Source of the DNA: Strobilurus pachycystidiatus | Lineage: Eukaryota; Basidiomycota; Agaricomycetes; Agaricales; Physalacriaceae | NCBI GenBank assembly: GCA_019915135.1 | Contig: JAHLMK010000001.1 | Span: 5,642,001 to 5,706,000, forward strand | Direction of reading: 5' to 3' | DNA: 64,000 nucleotides | Part shown: positions 38,768 to 51,728 of the stretch, piece after piece | How the letters are laid out: every line of letters starts with the position of its first letter | How positions within the stretch are numbered: position 1 is the stretch's first letter | The notes under the pieces: model-generated | The model's database searches: none | What the model saw: the letters and a program-made list of their open reading frames with translations, nothing else | What the model was told of the DNA's origin: nothing | Program-made: the position numbers and the translations under genes

Positions 38768-40226
38768 TTAACTATTCACCGATAAAGCAAAGTCCTTGAA
38801 CCACGCATACTGATCCTTTGGGGTCGCCCAATAGTCTTCGTGCCCGCCAAAGAACGTACTAATTGCATCGAATCAGCGATACGTATGGTTTCCCTGGAGG
38901 GAACCTCTTACCTGAAGAACATCCCCAAGAAGCCAACCTGGTTCTGCTCCGAATCCTCCTCCTCCGAGATACTCATGTCGGGCTGCGGCGGGTTCAAGCC
39001 TAAGTTCAGTTGTGCACCATCTCGATTCTTCAGGATTCCGCCAAGAATCCCACCAAGAAGACCTCCTCCGTGCGACTGCGTAGGTTCAGGTTCAGGCGCA
39101 CTTGGCTCTATCCGATTGCGATAGTACACATCGTCTCGTTGAATAACGCGTTGTCCGTCGACATCCAGCGCAAAGAATCCGTTTTGCTTTCCAGGCGTGT
39201 TGAGTGCAACGGTTTGAGTGAGGGTTGTCCATGCACCGCGTTTGTATGAGAAACACCCACGTCCAATAGAGAAACCGTAGGCGGAATCGCACACTGAGTC
39301 GGGTGCGTCGCAGAGTGCATCTGTTTGCTTATCCTTGGGCGCATACTGAAGGAGACTTGTTAGAAAAAGAGGAAGCCTTGGTATTCTGGGACACCCACCA
39401 GGTAGAGCTCGCCCACGCCATCCGTCCTCCACATGAGCCTAGTGCTCCAGCAATCGTTCGCCGCTGCGCCGCCTGAACACCCTTTGTGCCCGCCATACAT
39501 CCCAGGAAGTTTCCCGCCTTTGACAAAGTCGAAGTCCTGTGGAAAGAAGACGCTAAAGTTCATAGTGAGGCTGTTCGCATTGCTGAGGTCCACAGGTCTA
39601 GCGTAGAACTGAGCGCCGCCTTCGGGTCGTTCCTTGTTTCCGGGATTGATGGAGGAAGCGGGATAGAGGAGCTGCAGGACAGAAGAGTCGTTGTTCCAGG
39701 AAGTAGCAGCGTCTGTCGGAGCTGCTTCGGCAGCGAAAGAAGTTGCGCTAGCATCGGCGGGAATGCCATCGACGAGTTGAAGGTTTTGCCTGCCACCAAA
39801 AGAAGTTACGTTGAAGGCTGAGAGGTCGGTCATCTGAGCTGGCGCAGACCAAGTCGTCTTGGAAGAGGAAGGCGAGATCTCGGTTGGGGCGGGAAGGTAT
39901 AGGGTGAGAATGCTGGTCACTGTTGCGGTAGTCGTGTCCTCGACGTCGGTGATTACAATTATGGGCGTTGCTATGGACGTCGTAACGATGAGCGGGGTTG
40001 TAGACGCGACCGGCGCGCTTTCCGTCGAAGAACTTGAAGGCGTGGGAGTAGGACTGCTGGCCGAGGAAGTCGAAGGCGCGGCCGGCGCTGCCGTGGATGG
40101 TAGGTACAATGAAGTAAAAAGCGGCGTTGGGGTAGATTGTTCAGGAAGAGTGTTGAAAGCAATGAGCGGTAAAGCGGTCGAATAGCACGAAAGCAAGGCG
40201 CACAGCGCCAAAAGGTTCGGGACCAT
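38768..40226 (-). CDS. Polysaccharide lyase family 14-like secreted enzyme
   Basis: Predicted extracellular lyase; PL14 enzymes cleave uronate-containing glycans by beta-elimination. The ATG at 40226 gives a signal peptide (MVPNLLALCALLSCYSTALP), preferred over a GTG nine bases upstream. A long Ser/Thr/Pro-rich linker follows to about residue 130. The lyase domain shows VFFPQDFDFVKGGKLPGMYG, NDCWSTRLMWRTDGVGELYL, YGFSIGRGCFSYKRGAW, DGQRVIQRDDVYYRN and, in the last exon, STFFGGHEDYWATPKDQYAW. A Gly/Leu-rich insertion with acidic residues (about 39000-39080) separates the final strands. Introns at about 39350-39400 and 38860-38915. It is divergent from the glycosyltransferase gene, starts 311 bp apart. 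Confidence 0.8.
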
Positions 40227-40537
40227 GGCGGTCACGGAGAAAGGAGTGGCGCATCAAATCTCCCTTTTGGGATTTGCACGTGCTCAGCGGAAACGGGGAA
40301 GTGACTTGATTACTCTTTGTCAACTTCCTTCCTTTCCACGACTGATCTCTATCTACCAGGCTGTTCAAATTCTCAGTGATGGAGACTGTCATGCTCCCAG
40401 GCTCCCTGAAACACGCCGAAACCAGTGCCATAAATACAAAGGCGACTGCGCATTGCTTCCAATACGCGAGCTACGAGTAAAACGCCAGATACTTAACCAG
40501 CACTGGCCGTTACCGCTTACCACCATATCCCCGCGAC

Positions 40538-43500
40538 ATGATCATCCCAGAAGGCCTCTACTCTATACCCATCTTGCCAGAACACGCGTCGACCAGTGAG
40601 CGACGCCACAGTTTAGACGGTAAACTCGATACCCTTGCTTTGTCGGAGAACGATCACCACATAGATGGTAAGCGGGCCATGTTCGCGCGGCGTTGATTCT
40701 AAATTCATGGGGACTTAGATTCCGTCTTGGGACATTGCAGCGTATCCGGGCGGGGCTTGGATTCTTCTGCATCTGTTACGTCGGATGGTCGAATAAACGT
40801 CCAGCTCGATTTGAAGCTTCCGTTACCTGACCTGCCAACTGTACACGAAGCGTCTGCTGCTGCAGACCTCTCAAACATCCGCTACCACCCATCTCAGTTT
40901 CCTGTGATGAGTATAGTCATCATGATTGTCGGAAGTCGCGGTACGCGTTTCATCGCGTTTCCAATTCCTTGATCTGACCCCGTACATTCTCAGGGGACGT
41001 CCAACCCTATATCGCTCTTGGGAGACGCCTCCTGGAAGACGGCCACCGCGTTCGTATCGCTACACATGGAACCTTCAAAAATTTCGTCTTTGAGAACCGC
41101 CTTGAGTTCTACGACATCGGCGGTAGTCCTCAGGATTTGATGAGCTATATGGTGAAAAGTCGGTATTGAAATTGTTGATCTACCTCAATTTATCGTGACT
41201 CTAACGAGACCATGACCTAGATCCTGGACTCATGCCGGGTATAGAGTCCTTGACGAATGGCGACATCAAGAGGAAACGGAAAATGCTCACAGAGGTACTC
41301 ATTTGACACCGTGACATGCAGGCCTTTGTTGAACTCAACGATGACGTACTCAGATGATCCATGGCTGTTGGAACTCGTGTCATAAACCGTGTCCAATTAC
41401 TGGAAAGAGCTTCATTGCCGACGCTATCATTTCAAATCCACCAGCATTTTCCCACGTACACTGTGCTGAAGCTATGGGTATACCACTCCTTATGTCGTTC
41501 AGTAAGTCTCGTTGTGCTTATGTGACCTTCCCACTAACTCTTATCAGCGATGCCATGGTATGTCCTTCTCCGTTGCTACCTCACATCACCAACGCTTTGT
41601 TAGGACTCCTACGGCTTCCTTCCCCCACCCTCTGGTCAACATCAACCAATCCAACGCCGAAAAAGGGATGAGCAACTTTCTCACCTACCATCTCGCAGAG
41701 CTTTTGACATGGCAAGGGTACGCTTTCTCAATCTTTACTCCATGTTGACCTACAGTAACGTTGACACTGTATTCAGCCTGGGCGACATTATCAACCACTT
41801 TCGCATGGAGACTCTTGCGCTCCATCCGCTTTCAGTCAAATCAGGACCTGGGATATTGGAGACGCTGTGTGTACCGTGGACATACTGTATGAGCCCTGCA
41901 CTGGTCCCAAAGCCTCCGGATTGGCTCAACCATATTGGTTCGTCCTCTTTTCTCCTCGGCTATCAATCCCCTTTGATATTTTTTGTCCATAGATGTCGTC
42001 GGCTTCTACTTCCTGGATCTGGCAACGAGCTACACCCCACCTCTTAGTCTGGTTGAGTTCTTGGAAGCTGGTCCTCCGCCTATCTACATCGGGTTTGGTT
42101 CTATCGTCGTCGACGATCCTCAGGCTATGACTAGTAACTTGTTCTACCCTTCTTTCTTGAAGGTGTTGTTGACCCATCTATAGATACTATATTCGAAGCA
42201 ACCCGACAAGCCGGTGTCCGTGCTTTGGTATCAGCCGGATGGGTATGTCCTTCCTCTCTTTGAACGTCAAAATCATGCTTACCTCTACCAGGGCGGCCTC
42301 GGAGGCGCAGGCGTCCCGGACCACATCTACATCCTCAAAGAAATTCCACATGACTGGCTATTCTCCAACGGGCGCGTCGCTGCTGTGGTCCATCACGGTG
42401 GAGCGGGCACGACCGCCGCCGGGCTCTCCCAGGGCCTCCCGACAGTCGTTGTGCCATTCTTCGGTGATCAAGGATTCTGGGGCAGCATGATAGAGCAGGC
42501 GGGTGCGGGCCCGACACCGCTGAACCCGAAGAAGCTCACTGTACCCAGTCTGACGCGGGCGATCTTGTTCGTCACATCGGGCTCGGCGCAAGCAGCCGCG
42601 AAGAAGATGGCGGAACGGATACGCAACGATGATGGTGTAAATCGTGGCGCCGCCAGCTTTTATAGGAATATGCCGCTGGAAGACATGAAGTGTAGTCTGG
42701 ACCCAAGAAGGGTTGCGGTGTGGGCGTTGCCCAAGATTGTAAGGGCGAACTTTCTGCCCTCGAAAAGCAGCGGGAATCTGATTCTTCTGAAAGGGCCTCC
42801 GTTTGAATTCGTTCGCTGCGGCGGTTTTGGTGCAAGGCGGTCAGATTACTGCGTCGCAGCTCAAGCTGCATGGTGGGTTGCTTGTCAGTCCTCGCATCGA
42901 ATTCCGAGTCACTGAAGGATTGCACAGATACGAAGACCTACCTGCCAAATCATCAGCCGACAGACCCAGTCAGCGGAGCTAGTAGCGGGCTTTTCTGGAC
43001 CGTCACTAATTCCACCTCAGCACTTGCTCAGATCTTTTAGTACGTTCTTGCCGTTTTTTTCTCCGTCTCACTCATCAATTCCATCAGTGATCCTTTACAT
43101 GGTCTTGGTCGTACAATGATGATCTTGCCGGAAGGTGATTGAGCTCTTCAAATCTCATGAGAACTTTGGATACTCACCAGGACTTTCCTCCAGCAACGGT
43201 CAAGATTATGAACGGAATCTCGACCGGTCTACACAATACGCCACGTCTGTATGGGTCTGATGTGCGCAAAGTCAAGAAAATCACCTCGGTGAGGCATGGG
43301 TTCAAGGAAGGAGGAAAGGTACGTGCGTCCCAATAAAGATGTTGCTTAAACTCATTCCCGATAGTCCTTCGCCCTGGGTCTATACGATGGAGTGACAGGT
43401 CTAGTCACAGAACCGGTGAAGGCTGGCAAGAAAGAGGGTGCTATGGGCGTCATGAAGGGTACTGGCCGTGGTCGTGAGTCATCTCGTAATTCCAAGTTTT

Positions 43501-43968
43501 GACCTCGTTTTAAGAAGCACGCGCATAGTGGCCAATCTCTTATTCAAGCCTTCGGCGGGTGCAATGAATCTCGTCTCACATCCTCTACAAGGCGTCTGGA
43601 CGAGTGTCAGGCTTGGATCACCTGAGAAGTTTGCGTCTGCACGTCGGAAGCGATGGATGGATCAAGGAGCAGAGGAGGTCCGGTGCAGCTCTTCCGAACA
43701 GCGGTGGGAGGTCGTTCGGGCGTACAATGCCAGTATCACGGCGAATCTACACCGCATCAAGGCGGAGAAGGATTTGGTCCGAGAGGGTAAGCGCTCGAAG
43801 AAGGCGTCTAGGGAGTGGGCGCATTCGCTAGCAAGCGCTGGAACCAGGGAAACAAACGGTTCGCTGCTCGTGACGGAAACTTACAACCGGGCCAGCTTGA
43901 GCCAGTCCAACGGGGCCTCTCCTCGGCCCAGCCATGATGGACACAAAAATACGAAGTCCGATCGATAA
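40538..43968 (+). CDS. UDP-glycosyltransferase (sterol-glucosyltransferase-like) with C-terminal extension
   Basis: GT1-type enzyme, probably a glucosyl transfer to a sterol or other lipid. Exon 1 is [18 protein letters not shown]. The N-terminal Rossmann half has MIVGSRG joined to [20 protein letters not shown] and [11 protein letters not shown], typical of the Atg26/UGT80 group, without a GRAM-PH region. The C-terminal half has [35 protein letters not shown] and [17 protein letters not shown], the nucleotide-sugar-binding signature. A tail beyond residue about 550 contains [40 protein letters not shown] and [20 protein letters not shown], resembling the ATG_C/VPS13 C-terminal region. More than ten introns. 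Catalytic His in HHGGAG is intact. Confidence 0.82.
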
Positions 43969-44015
43969 AGAGCGGGGCGTCGTTGAGTCTGTTGTGACGC
44001 TTCCTCCGGCAGATA

Positions 44016-44552
44016 TTATACTGGGTCTAGGTCGAGTCGAAGGAGCCTTCGCCTCATTGGGAGTGTTCCAGTTATAGCACCATACCTAGTGGGACGTCTG
44101 GTCCGTAATCGCTGCTCCTTGTTGACAATGCAAGCCCTATTTGCACGCAAGCCCGCCCTGTTTGCGCAGGGCCACTTTGCGCATTCGGCCTGATTTGGTA
44201 GTTTGATCGGAGAACGAAATCTTGCCGCCTTGCGGGGCAGCTCCTCTTTCCTCTCGACCTTCACAATGATGAACTTGAAACCAGTGCCATTGCTCTCATA
44301 TCGCCGCATCACAATGAACTGAATGAAATCAAACGAGAAACGGAACGCGACGACATCATAACTCAATATTACTGCTCAAACTGGAAAGTTCACGATTAAA
44401 TCGGTGCGGTGTGCTGCTTACCGGTAAATCTTGTTAACGCTGACCTTGCATAGCTTCAATATGAACTGCTTGGCTGGCACGACTCTCAGCAGGCGTAGGA
44501 CGGCATAGAGCAACGCCACATATGCTTGATTCACAGCAAAGACGCGCACCAT
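44016..44552 (-). CDS. Weak hypothetical gene
   Basis: An exon starting MVRVFAVNQAYVALLYAVL and ending at a GTAAGC donor can be joined to YDVVAFRFSFDFIQFIVMRR and a basic tail, giving about 160 residues. The joined frame is open and the first exon is hydrophobic. No domain was recognised, and the acceptor choice (ATTGAG) is not unique, so this may be spurious. Confidence 0.25.
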
Positions 44553-46205
44553 TCGGTCGTCGCATGCGGGGACACGGCGTCAATCGACACAGACATGTAT
44601 AACTCTAGGAGCACGGAATGAATGGAATTGAATCGCCACGCTGTCGTTTGGCCATTGAAGTCAATGGTAGAATGTGCAATAGCTCTCCCAGTGCGTTCCG
44701 CTCATCCTCTGCTTGAACATCAGTGACAAGACTACCAAGGCGCCTTCACCCATACACGACATTATGCACCCACGCGACGCGTATATTCACCCTAGCGTCC
44801 TGAGGCCCCAATTGCACTAAGACTTACCCAAGGCATCGACACTACCTTCAACTTCAATGTCTTGCTAGCTCTGCTGTCCCTGATTCCATACCCATCCAAT
44901 CAGAGCTTTCGATATCGACCTTCGAAAGGCAGACATCCTAAGCTCGTAATCGATGGCTGAAGGACTTCATTGCGTTGCTGGATGTGGTCCGGTCACCTGG
45001 CGCACGAGATTTCGGCGCCTCCTAGGCTCTGCGTAAGACCTGATCAATAGCCAGGACAGTGACCGGTCTCGGCAGCTCTGAGTACCGCCGTTGGCCATTC
45101 TAAGGCGCGGGGTTAGCTCTGCAACGCTGCCACTGTTCCCCCAGGCATGGCCTACAGGAGCGACATCATATGCATCGGGGAAAGCCATAACACCCCCGAA
45201 TTCTGCGGGGTAGGCCTACCCTATATGCACACCCCTGTGAGCCCGTTTGCAAAGGTGTCAACACCGGCAGCACATGAAGGGTTTACTCTTCCGGGTTGTA
45301 TCCTCACTGTCATGAGGACGATACATACCCTGTAAGTGAACCAAAAATACTACAATTCCCCGCTGTTACTCACGAGGTCTCTAGGGATGTGTTTGCAATA
45401 TATGCATCAATTTCTTGACCCATTACATTCCATGGAAGAAAGGAATGAATTCGATATCCGATTGTATTGAGTCCTGGCACGGACTTGTCGACACGCACCT
45501 TACTCGACACTCAGCTCATTTCCGCTCCTCGAGTTCACAACGGAAACTCGAAGGCAATTTTGCATTCACAGAATGATCAAGGATGGACGAAAGCGGTCCT
45601 GGTGGTGACACAAGCCGCTGGGTGATCCCACGAGACGAAACGATTGAAGTGGGAGCGCGGGCCAGGCGCGGGCTAGCGTCGACTCGGAGTGGGAAGTGGG
45701 TTGCGGCTGGGTGGTCGGGGCCGTCTGCCTATGACAGTCGTTCCGTCCCCATATGATGTGTCTCCTAGTCCACGCCGCTCGTGTCAGTGATTCCCGACCT
45801 CAGTTCCTGACATATATAGCCCGCGAACGAGTCTTTTTCCCGTGCAAGTGCGGCGTGCGCTCGACTGCCTTACGAATAAGAGACTGCGCTCGCACTTTAT
45901 CTTGTGGTTCAAGGTCAGACATTTACTGTTTGCTAGCCCTTGCGACTTGATTCTCATCAGAAGATATCCACTGAAAGGTCTTGACTCCTGCGGCGACTTC
46001 ATCCCGCACTTGATCAGGTCAGTTCTGCTGTGAAATTGATGATTCAACACTCTCAATTTCATCGTCTAGCATCAGTGGGCGGCAGAGTACACTCGGAACA
46101 GATACAGCACTCTACCCAACTTGGCTTCCGATCCGGAGAGAACGTCAACAAATGGGACCAAGCCCTTCATGCCCGACTCAAGGCACTACATCGCATTAGA
46201 CTCCA

Positions 46206-46607
46206 TTTGAACTGGGATTAGTCGACTCCATTCAACCAAGGGTATTGGACCGCACATCGTTCAGTGTCACGGGCGTATTGCGCCGTCTTCGTGGTTCTAG
46301 TGTCTGTGTTACATCTGAAGCATATGCGTCTCGACGTGATTTGTATACGCCACCGGAACAACTGCGGTGTGCATGTAAATACTGTGCATCCGGAATTGCA
46401 CCTGCTGCAACGAGAGAGCTGACGCCTCGGCAAGGTCCGAGCAGTGTCACCATAAATGGAAGTACGCCTCTCATTTATTCACTGGAGGTTTGATTTGATT
46501 CTCAGTTACACACCTTGAATTGTTTCGTGTTTGCTCAGGCAAACAATGGTGTGCGACGGCCCATCCTCATTGGCGAGGTGCTCCACAGAGCGTTGGGAAG
46601 CGCATAA
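46206..46607 (+). CDS. Weak hypothetical gene or remnant
   Basis: An open frame reading VDSIQPRVLDRTSFSVTG and, after RRLRGSSVCVTS, CACKYCASGIAP can be extended over a GTTTGA...CTCAG intron to NNGVRRPILIGEVLHRALGS and a stop at 46605-46607. The start is not found; upstream frames at 45842-46221 could be earlier exons. No family recognised. Confidence 0.22.
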
Positions 46608-48459
46608 CGATACCGTACGCATGCAGGATCTTCTCGTGAAGAGGATGGATGCGAGGAGTTGACGACCGACTTTCAATCGGAGCGCTGAATGGGCACGATA
46701 CCTTATCCAAGAAAATCATATCGGGTGATTGGTGTCAATGATATGAGGACAGATGTAAGGACGCGCCATATCTGAGGACTCGCAACTTGTAGCGAATTTG
46801 GGTATGAGCTGCTATGTTTGGCGCCTTAGGTCTGGGGCTCTAGATGAGGCGTATGATTTGGGCAATTCCGTAACAGTGTGAGTGTTGTTTCCCCTTTTCG
46901 GAGCAGTCGCCAAATGCCAACTGTTAAACTAGGGACATGACTTCGAATCACGACGGGGGACCATGTGGAAAGATCATCATGATGAGGCTATGATTGACAT
47001 TGATGACTTAACGGCGTCCGAAAGGAATCACTGAGCCCAATGGACATATTGTCTGGCCAGGTCCCCTACTCTGGGAAAGATGATTGCCAGACGCGAGTAT
47101 GAAGTGCTTGGTGAGTCTGTTAAAGAGGTGTTTCATTCATTGACATTCCCTCTCGATGACTCGGTCAAGCGTGGAGTCTGTGGCGTCTGAATGCTGTATC
47201 AGTTTCCCCGAGAAATCTACATAAAATACGGTGCAGGCATTCAATTTTAGGGTCAGCTAATGTATGGACACAACGCCGCAGGCAAAGGGTACGGTGAGAC
47301 TGGTACTTTACGGCCCCCAGGCGCCGGCCATGATTCCCAGGATTCGTCCGCGCATATCTCTCAAGCATGTGCTCACATCCGACGGCCTTTCCAGCGGTAA
47401 TAGGCTCTAATCTTCACTTCCCGAATGCGGGAGTATGGTGGTCACTGGTCGAGAACTCGAAGATGGTGTGTAAGTGCCCTGCAAGGTGACAGCGGCGTGG
47501 GATGGACGAGTAGAAATGGCAGGAAGATCGTCGCTGGATCGAGGAAAGCTGCGAGTTTGCCGGAGAGGGTCGAAATGTATTCCATCCAATTATGTGAGAA
47601 CGGAGGTTGAACGGTCGGACGAGAAGCGGTAAAAGTTCCACAAGAATGTTTGAGCGTTGCTGGACAGTGGAGAAAGACATATCGAGGAAAATCCTCTGCC
47701 GACTTGCAGAGTGCAGGAATGGCGGCTGTGGTGGGAAGATCCGTTGATTGTCAAATGCTGTTGGTTTCAAGTTTTCAATAGGTCGAATATACAGTCTGGT
47801 GTGGTTCACAAGAAGGTCTTCTGATATACCGCCACGTTATTACCGAGTATGCCGCGTCGGACATGGCGGCTGAGTGTCAAAATGACGGGCATGCGGAGAA
47901 ACAGCTTGTCGAGGACAGTGCCAATCTTGTAACGTTTGCACATGTATGTGATGATGATGATGCGGAAATCTCCGTTGCACGGTGCTCGATTTACATGAAA
48001 CGGACGACGGTGTCCAGCAATAGAGACTGCTACATATTCATCAAGGGTCCGAACGGTGGGCTCGGTTGAGGTTTGACAGGCGGTGGCGCAGTTGTTTGGG
48101 GAAGGTTTTCTGCTGTTTCCTAGCTGAGAGGCAGCACTGAAGAACATCGATGCCGTAGAATATCAGATGCCTGTTGCGTAAGTAAAATGAGGGCAATGGT
48201 CGTGTAATTGAGCGGTAATACTAACATCAAAGCTTCCATGATATGCCATCATTAGCGAGTTGATAGTGGCTGTGTCGTGATCTGCCCTTTCCTCGCAAGG
48301 TGGATTTGCATTCACCCCTGGGCCAGCGCTGGGAAATGGATCTGTGTCCCTGCGCGGCCCAAGGTGGCATGAATCGAGACTTCCCTGTAAGTTCCTTCTT
48401 TGCTTTTCAACTGCCATCTTCTGCCCTCGAAACATCTCTGCTGATAATTGGCATCCGCA

Positions 48460-49848
48460 ATGCCAGGTCACTCCCTACCACTGGAACTTCTGGATCTTAT
48501 CACAGACGTACTGAGGGATGACGTCGGTCCTCTCAAACAGTGCACCCTCTCCTTCCGATCTCTACGTTTTTCTGCCCAGCGCCATTTGTTCAGGACCATT
48601 TACCTTACTGGAGCGTCTGGCCTTTCCGCCGGGTCATGCGAAGCTCTTCGGGGCATACTTCTCCAATCTCCTCATCTCATCTCACATGTCCGCGAACTCC
48701 GTTTTTACGATGGAAGAGATCCCTCTCAGCCTCGACGCTTCTGGATGGCAGATGAGAATAACAAATTCTTCCTCGCCATCCTGAAGCGGTTGTCCAACGT
48801 CCGAAGCATACACATTGTCAACTTTTCCCAGAACGCGTTGGCGTGGCATAAGATTCCGATGCGGACTCGGGAAGCCCTGCTCCAGGCATTGGCGTCCCCC
48901 AGACTGCGGAGTCTTACGCTCATCAAGCTCGCATTCTACAGTACGACCGAGTACATGTCGCTCTTTGCCAACAGCCTAGCGCTGAAAGAGCTGTACATGT
49001 GGGCCGGATGCTGCCTCGTTGAACCCCGTGGTACATTCGTATCAAGTACCAATGGTGGGTACGAAAACGTGGACTCGATGCCCCTGCTCCAGAACCGTCC
49101 TCAGTTCGAGACGTTATGGATGAAGATGACGGCCGGTACCTTTGACGATGATACGGCGTATCCAGACACAAAGTACTGCATCGACGCCTTCCTACATCCC
49201 AGAGCTTCCCTGGATGTCACTACGGAGCTCCGAAAATTCTGTATCTCGATACACCCCGAGGACGATCACTGGTCAGTACAACCTCTGCTCGACGAGGCTA
49301 AAAATCTGGAAGAGTTAGTGATAGAGATGGACATCTTCGGTGAGTCTCCCCAGGTCCTCTTATCCCGGGGGAAGTCGTACTGATGGTCTCGTAGCGGCAC
49401 AGGCCAGTCAAGGCTTGGACTTTTCCCATGTCCCAAAAGTCTATCTCATCTCCCTTTTCAACTTGAATGGTATCGGCGACCTATTCTATGGCATCCACTC
49501 GCGAGACACGTCCCGCCTAGAGGAGCTCACAGTCGAGTACGACATCTCCGGCCTGGATGAAGTCTTTGTGGAAATGACTGGGTTCGATGAAATGGATTGG
49601 TGGGATTTCGAAGAGAAAATGTTGACCACCGTCAAAAAGGTCAAATTCCTGATTTGCGGCAGGAAGGCTTGTCCTGCTCTCAAGGCCTACTTCCTGGAAC
49701 GGCTTCCTATTTTTCTACCCCGATTACGGAGAAAAGGTATCTTGCAGGTCGAATATACCATCGGTATGTACACGTTTCGTACATAAGACGACAGTCACTC
49801 ATTTACTGCACAGATCCGCCCTCCCATGGGTGGAAAGCGCATTTCTAA
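48460..49848 (+). CDS. F-box-like/LRR-like protein
   Basis: Start MPGHSLPLELLDLITDVLRD, a good F-box-like opening, followed by LKQCTLSFRSLRFSAQRHLF. Repeating Leu-rich units follow (VRELRFYDG, LRSLTLIKLAFY, LKELYMWAGC, LEELVIEMDIF). Introns at about 49340-49395 and 49764-49815 join to ISLFNLNGIGDLFYG and the last exon DPPSHGWKAHF. Length about 430 residues. It does not share the C-x2-C tail or the Trp/Pro block of the three cargo paralogs, so it belongs to the large general F-box set of mushrooms. Likely SCF substrate receptor by family. Confidence 0.7.
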
Positions 49849-50202
49849 TCGCGCGATGTTTTCTCTGGCTGCCGTCCAGAGCTGACAACGCCAAGTGCTT
49901 TCGTTTCTCGAGTTGAGTTGAGCCTTGAAGGCCAGTCGAAGCGCCCACTCTCCAGAGGCGCCCACTATCAGAGACGCCGCTGAATACGTCAGAGTTCTCG
50001 TTACAACGGTGCAGGCGCCGTGGCCCGTTGGTATTGTGGTTTGGATCAGTTTTTCGAACCTCTTTCATATACCCATCCGTTCACGTCATGGCAGGATGAC
50101 CTTGACGACTTACTCCAGTACTCTTGAACCGAGAAAGCTTCTTCCATATACGTAGCTGTACTATAAGATGCCATCTCTTGCTTGATGAACCTTTTGGCCA
50201 CC
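49849..50202. other. Intergenic
   Basis: Short spacer between the F-box-like gene and the P450-like gene. Contains GCGCCCACT-type short repeats near 49945-49975; nothing else recognised. Confidence 0.5.
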
Positions 50203-51466
50203 CGATGTCTCTGAGTCTCTGCACGACTATGCTCTTGGCCTTCACGCTATGCGTCTTCGTGACAGTCCTCTCTCTCATAAGAAGGGCAAACTCATACAGT
50301 CATGACACCATTCCATCGATACAATCACTGCCAAACCCCACGGAGCCGATGGCTTGCCTTCTTGCAGTTCGCGCTCGCCCCAACGCCAGGCTGATCACTG
50401 CGTTTAGCCTAGCAATACATCCGTCAGTCCATACGAGCGCATTCATTCAGTTTTGCCAATGTATGGCACCGGTTCTGCCAGGTTGCGCGACAAGCCATTC
50501 CCTTCCTTCTTCGCAGACACGTCTCCGTTGTGATGTGTCCGTGCAACGTATCACCTTGCAGACCGTTCTTCTCGGCTTGCTACAAGATGATGCACCGGCG
50601 GATACTCTGTTCGAGGCGAGCGCCCCTCGATACGGTTACCCGTCCGATCACAGAGCTGGGGGCTCTGTCCAGGCTCTGTCCAAGGGTTCCCGCCCCATCA
50701 ACCCGGAACTGTTGCCTACGCTTCAAGCTGAAATCTGCGGGCTTTTGACCTGCATGGGACTCACTGGCACAGGTCTACCGGACTTTCCAGATCCCCTTAA
50801 AATCATCGTTCCCGCTTGGGAGACGCTGTGGCGCGTCGTGGCAGCTGTGATAGCAGGCACACACGGTGACGCTACATGTCGAAGCGCCCTTTAATGTTTC
50901 CTCGCGTCGCCTCTCACGACGCAGAGCTTTCGACAAAACTCTCAAAGTACCGGGATCAGCCTGAAGGCTATCAGTTTCGAGACCATGCGGCTCTACCACC
51001 ATCCAAGAACATCTCGCGGTCTCAATGCCGAATGCCATTCATTCCGCCTCCAGACACTACGGCTTGATACCCAGGCGTGTCATCTCGATGATGGAAACCA
51101 TCCATGTCGCCGACGTCCTCGCTCTTCAGCGTTCGCCGGTCTATTGGGACAATTCAGTAGATTTCGATTCAGCGGAGGCGTCGAACGCCATGAAAGCTTG
51201 GGCTGCTTGGCCAACTTGGATACGGAAGGCTGAGCTATGTCGCCAAGACCTCGGCACCGGTTGCATCCGCTGTAGCTGCTGCTTGTGCCTGGGAAAGGCT
51301 TCATGATGAGGATGAATGCGGCGTTGTGGCGGGGAAGACCATCGGAGGACGGGATGGCTGGGAGTACTGGCACATCTTCGCGACATGGCCTAAAGAAAAT
51401 ATATCACCTGTACATAATTGGTGGAGAAACGCGTCGACGGTCAGACTTCAGTCAAGGCAGGGCTAG
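50203..51466 (+). pseudogene. Cytochrome P450-like gene, apparently decayed
   Basis: The start at 50203 gives a membrane anchor (MLLAFTLCVFVTVLSLIRR) followed by RPNARLITAFSLAIHPSVHT. A helical part follows with ITLQTVLLGLLQDDAP and VPAWETLWRVVAAVIAGTH, which resembles a basidiomycete P450-like family recalled by this annotator. After about 50890 coding sense continues only by switching frames: an ETMRLYHPS-like ExxR region near 50980, and ADVLALQRSPVYWDN near 51110-51160. The expected FGxGxxxC heme loop reads LGYGRLSYVAK, with Tyr (51236-51238) at the Cys position. Some frame changes may be introns, but loss of the heme-ligand Cys argues for a pseudogene or non-heme relative. The family call is moderate. 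Confidence 0.42.
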
Positions 51467-51728
51467 CCAAAATGTCAGGATATACAGCAAAACGATTCAA
51501 AGTGGTACACCCTTATCCTCTGCGCATGGCGTCTTCCCACAGGACGCGGATACTGTTCCTCCTCGTCCAAAGATCTTTGCCTGCATGGACAGACGTTGTC
51601 TCAACACGGTTTAGACAGGCTGAATTTCGCAAAATCGGATGTAAGACCATAATACTAAAAACATCAATCGGTACTTACAACGATCGCGAAAATAAATGAT
51701 GTATACGTTAACAGCAGTCTCTAAATGA

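Larger units (their letters stand above)
43969..48459. other. Gene-poor interval of about 4.5 kb
   Basis: Between the glycosyltransferase and the next F-box gene only two weak candidates were found (listed separately). The rest has frequent stops in all frames and no recognised domain. A cluster of GCAAGCCC/TTTGC-like short repeats lies at 44130-44185. Candidate remnants of coding sequence at 47.4-48.1 kb on the minus strand could not be supported. Confidence 0.45.

Noticed and set aside
40227..40235. GTG start for the PL14 lyase
   Set aside because: The ATG nine bases downstream gives a clean signal peptide and is the normal eukaryotic start.
47414..48147. Minus-strand frames as a decayed F-box gene
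   Set aside because: Leu/Pro-rich composition suggested it, but no F-box or LRR pattern could be aligned.
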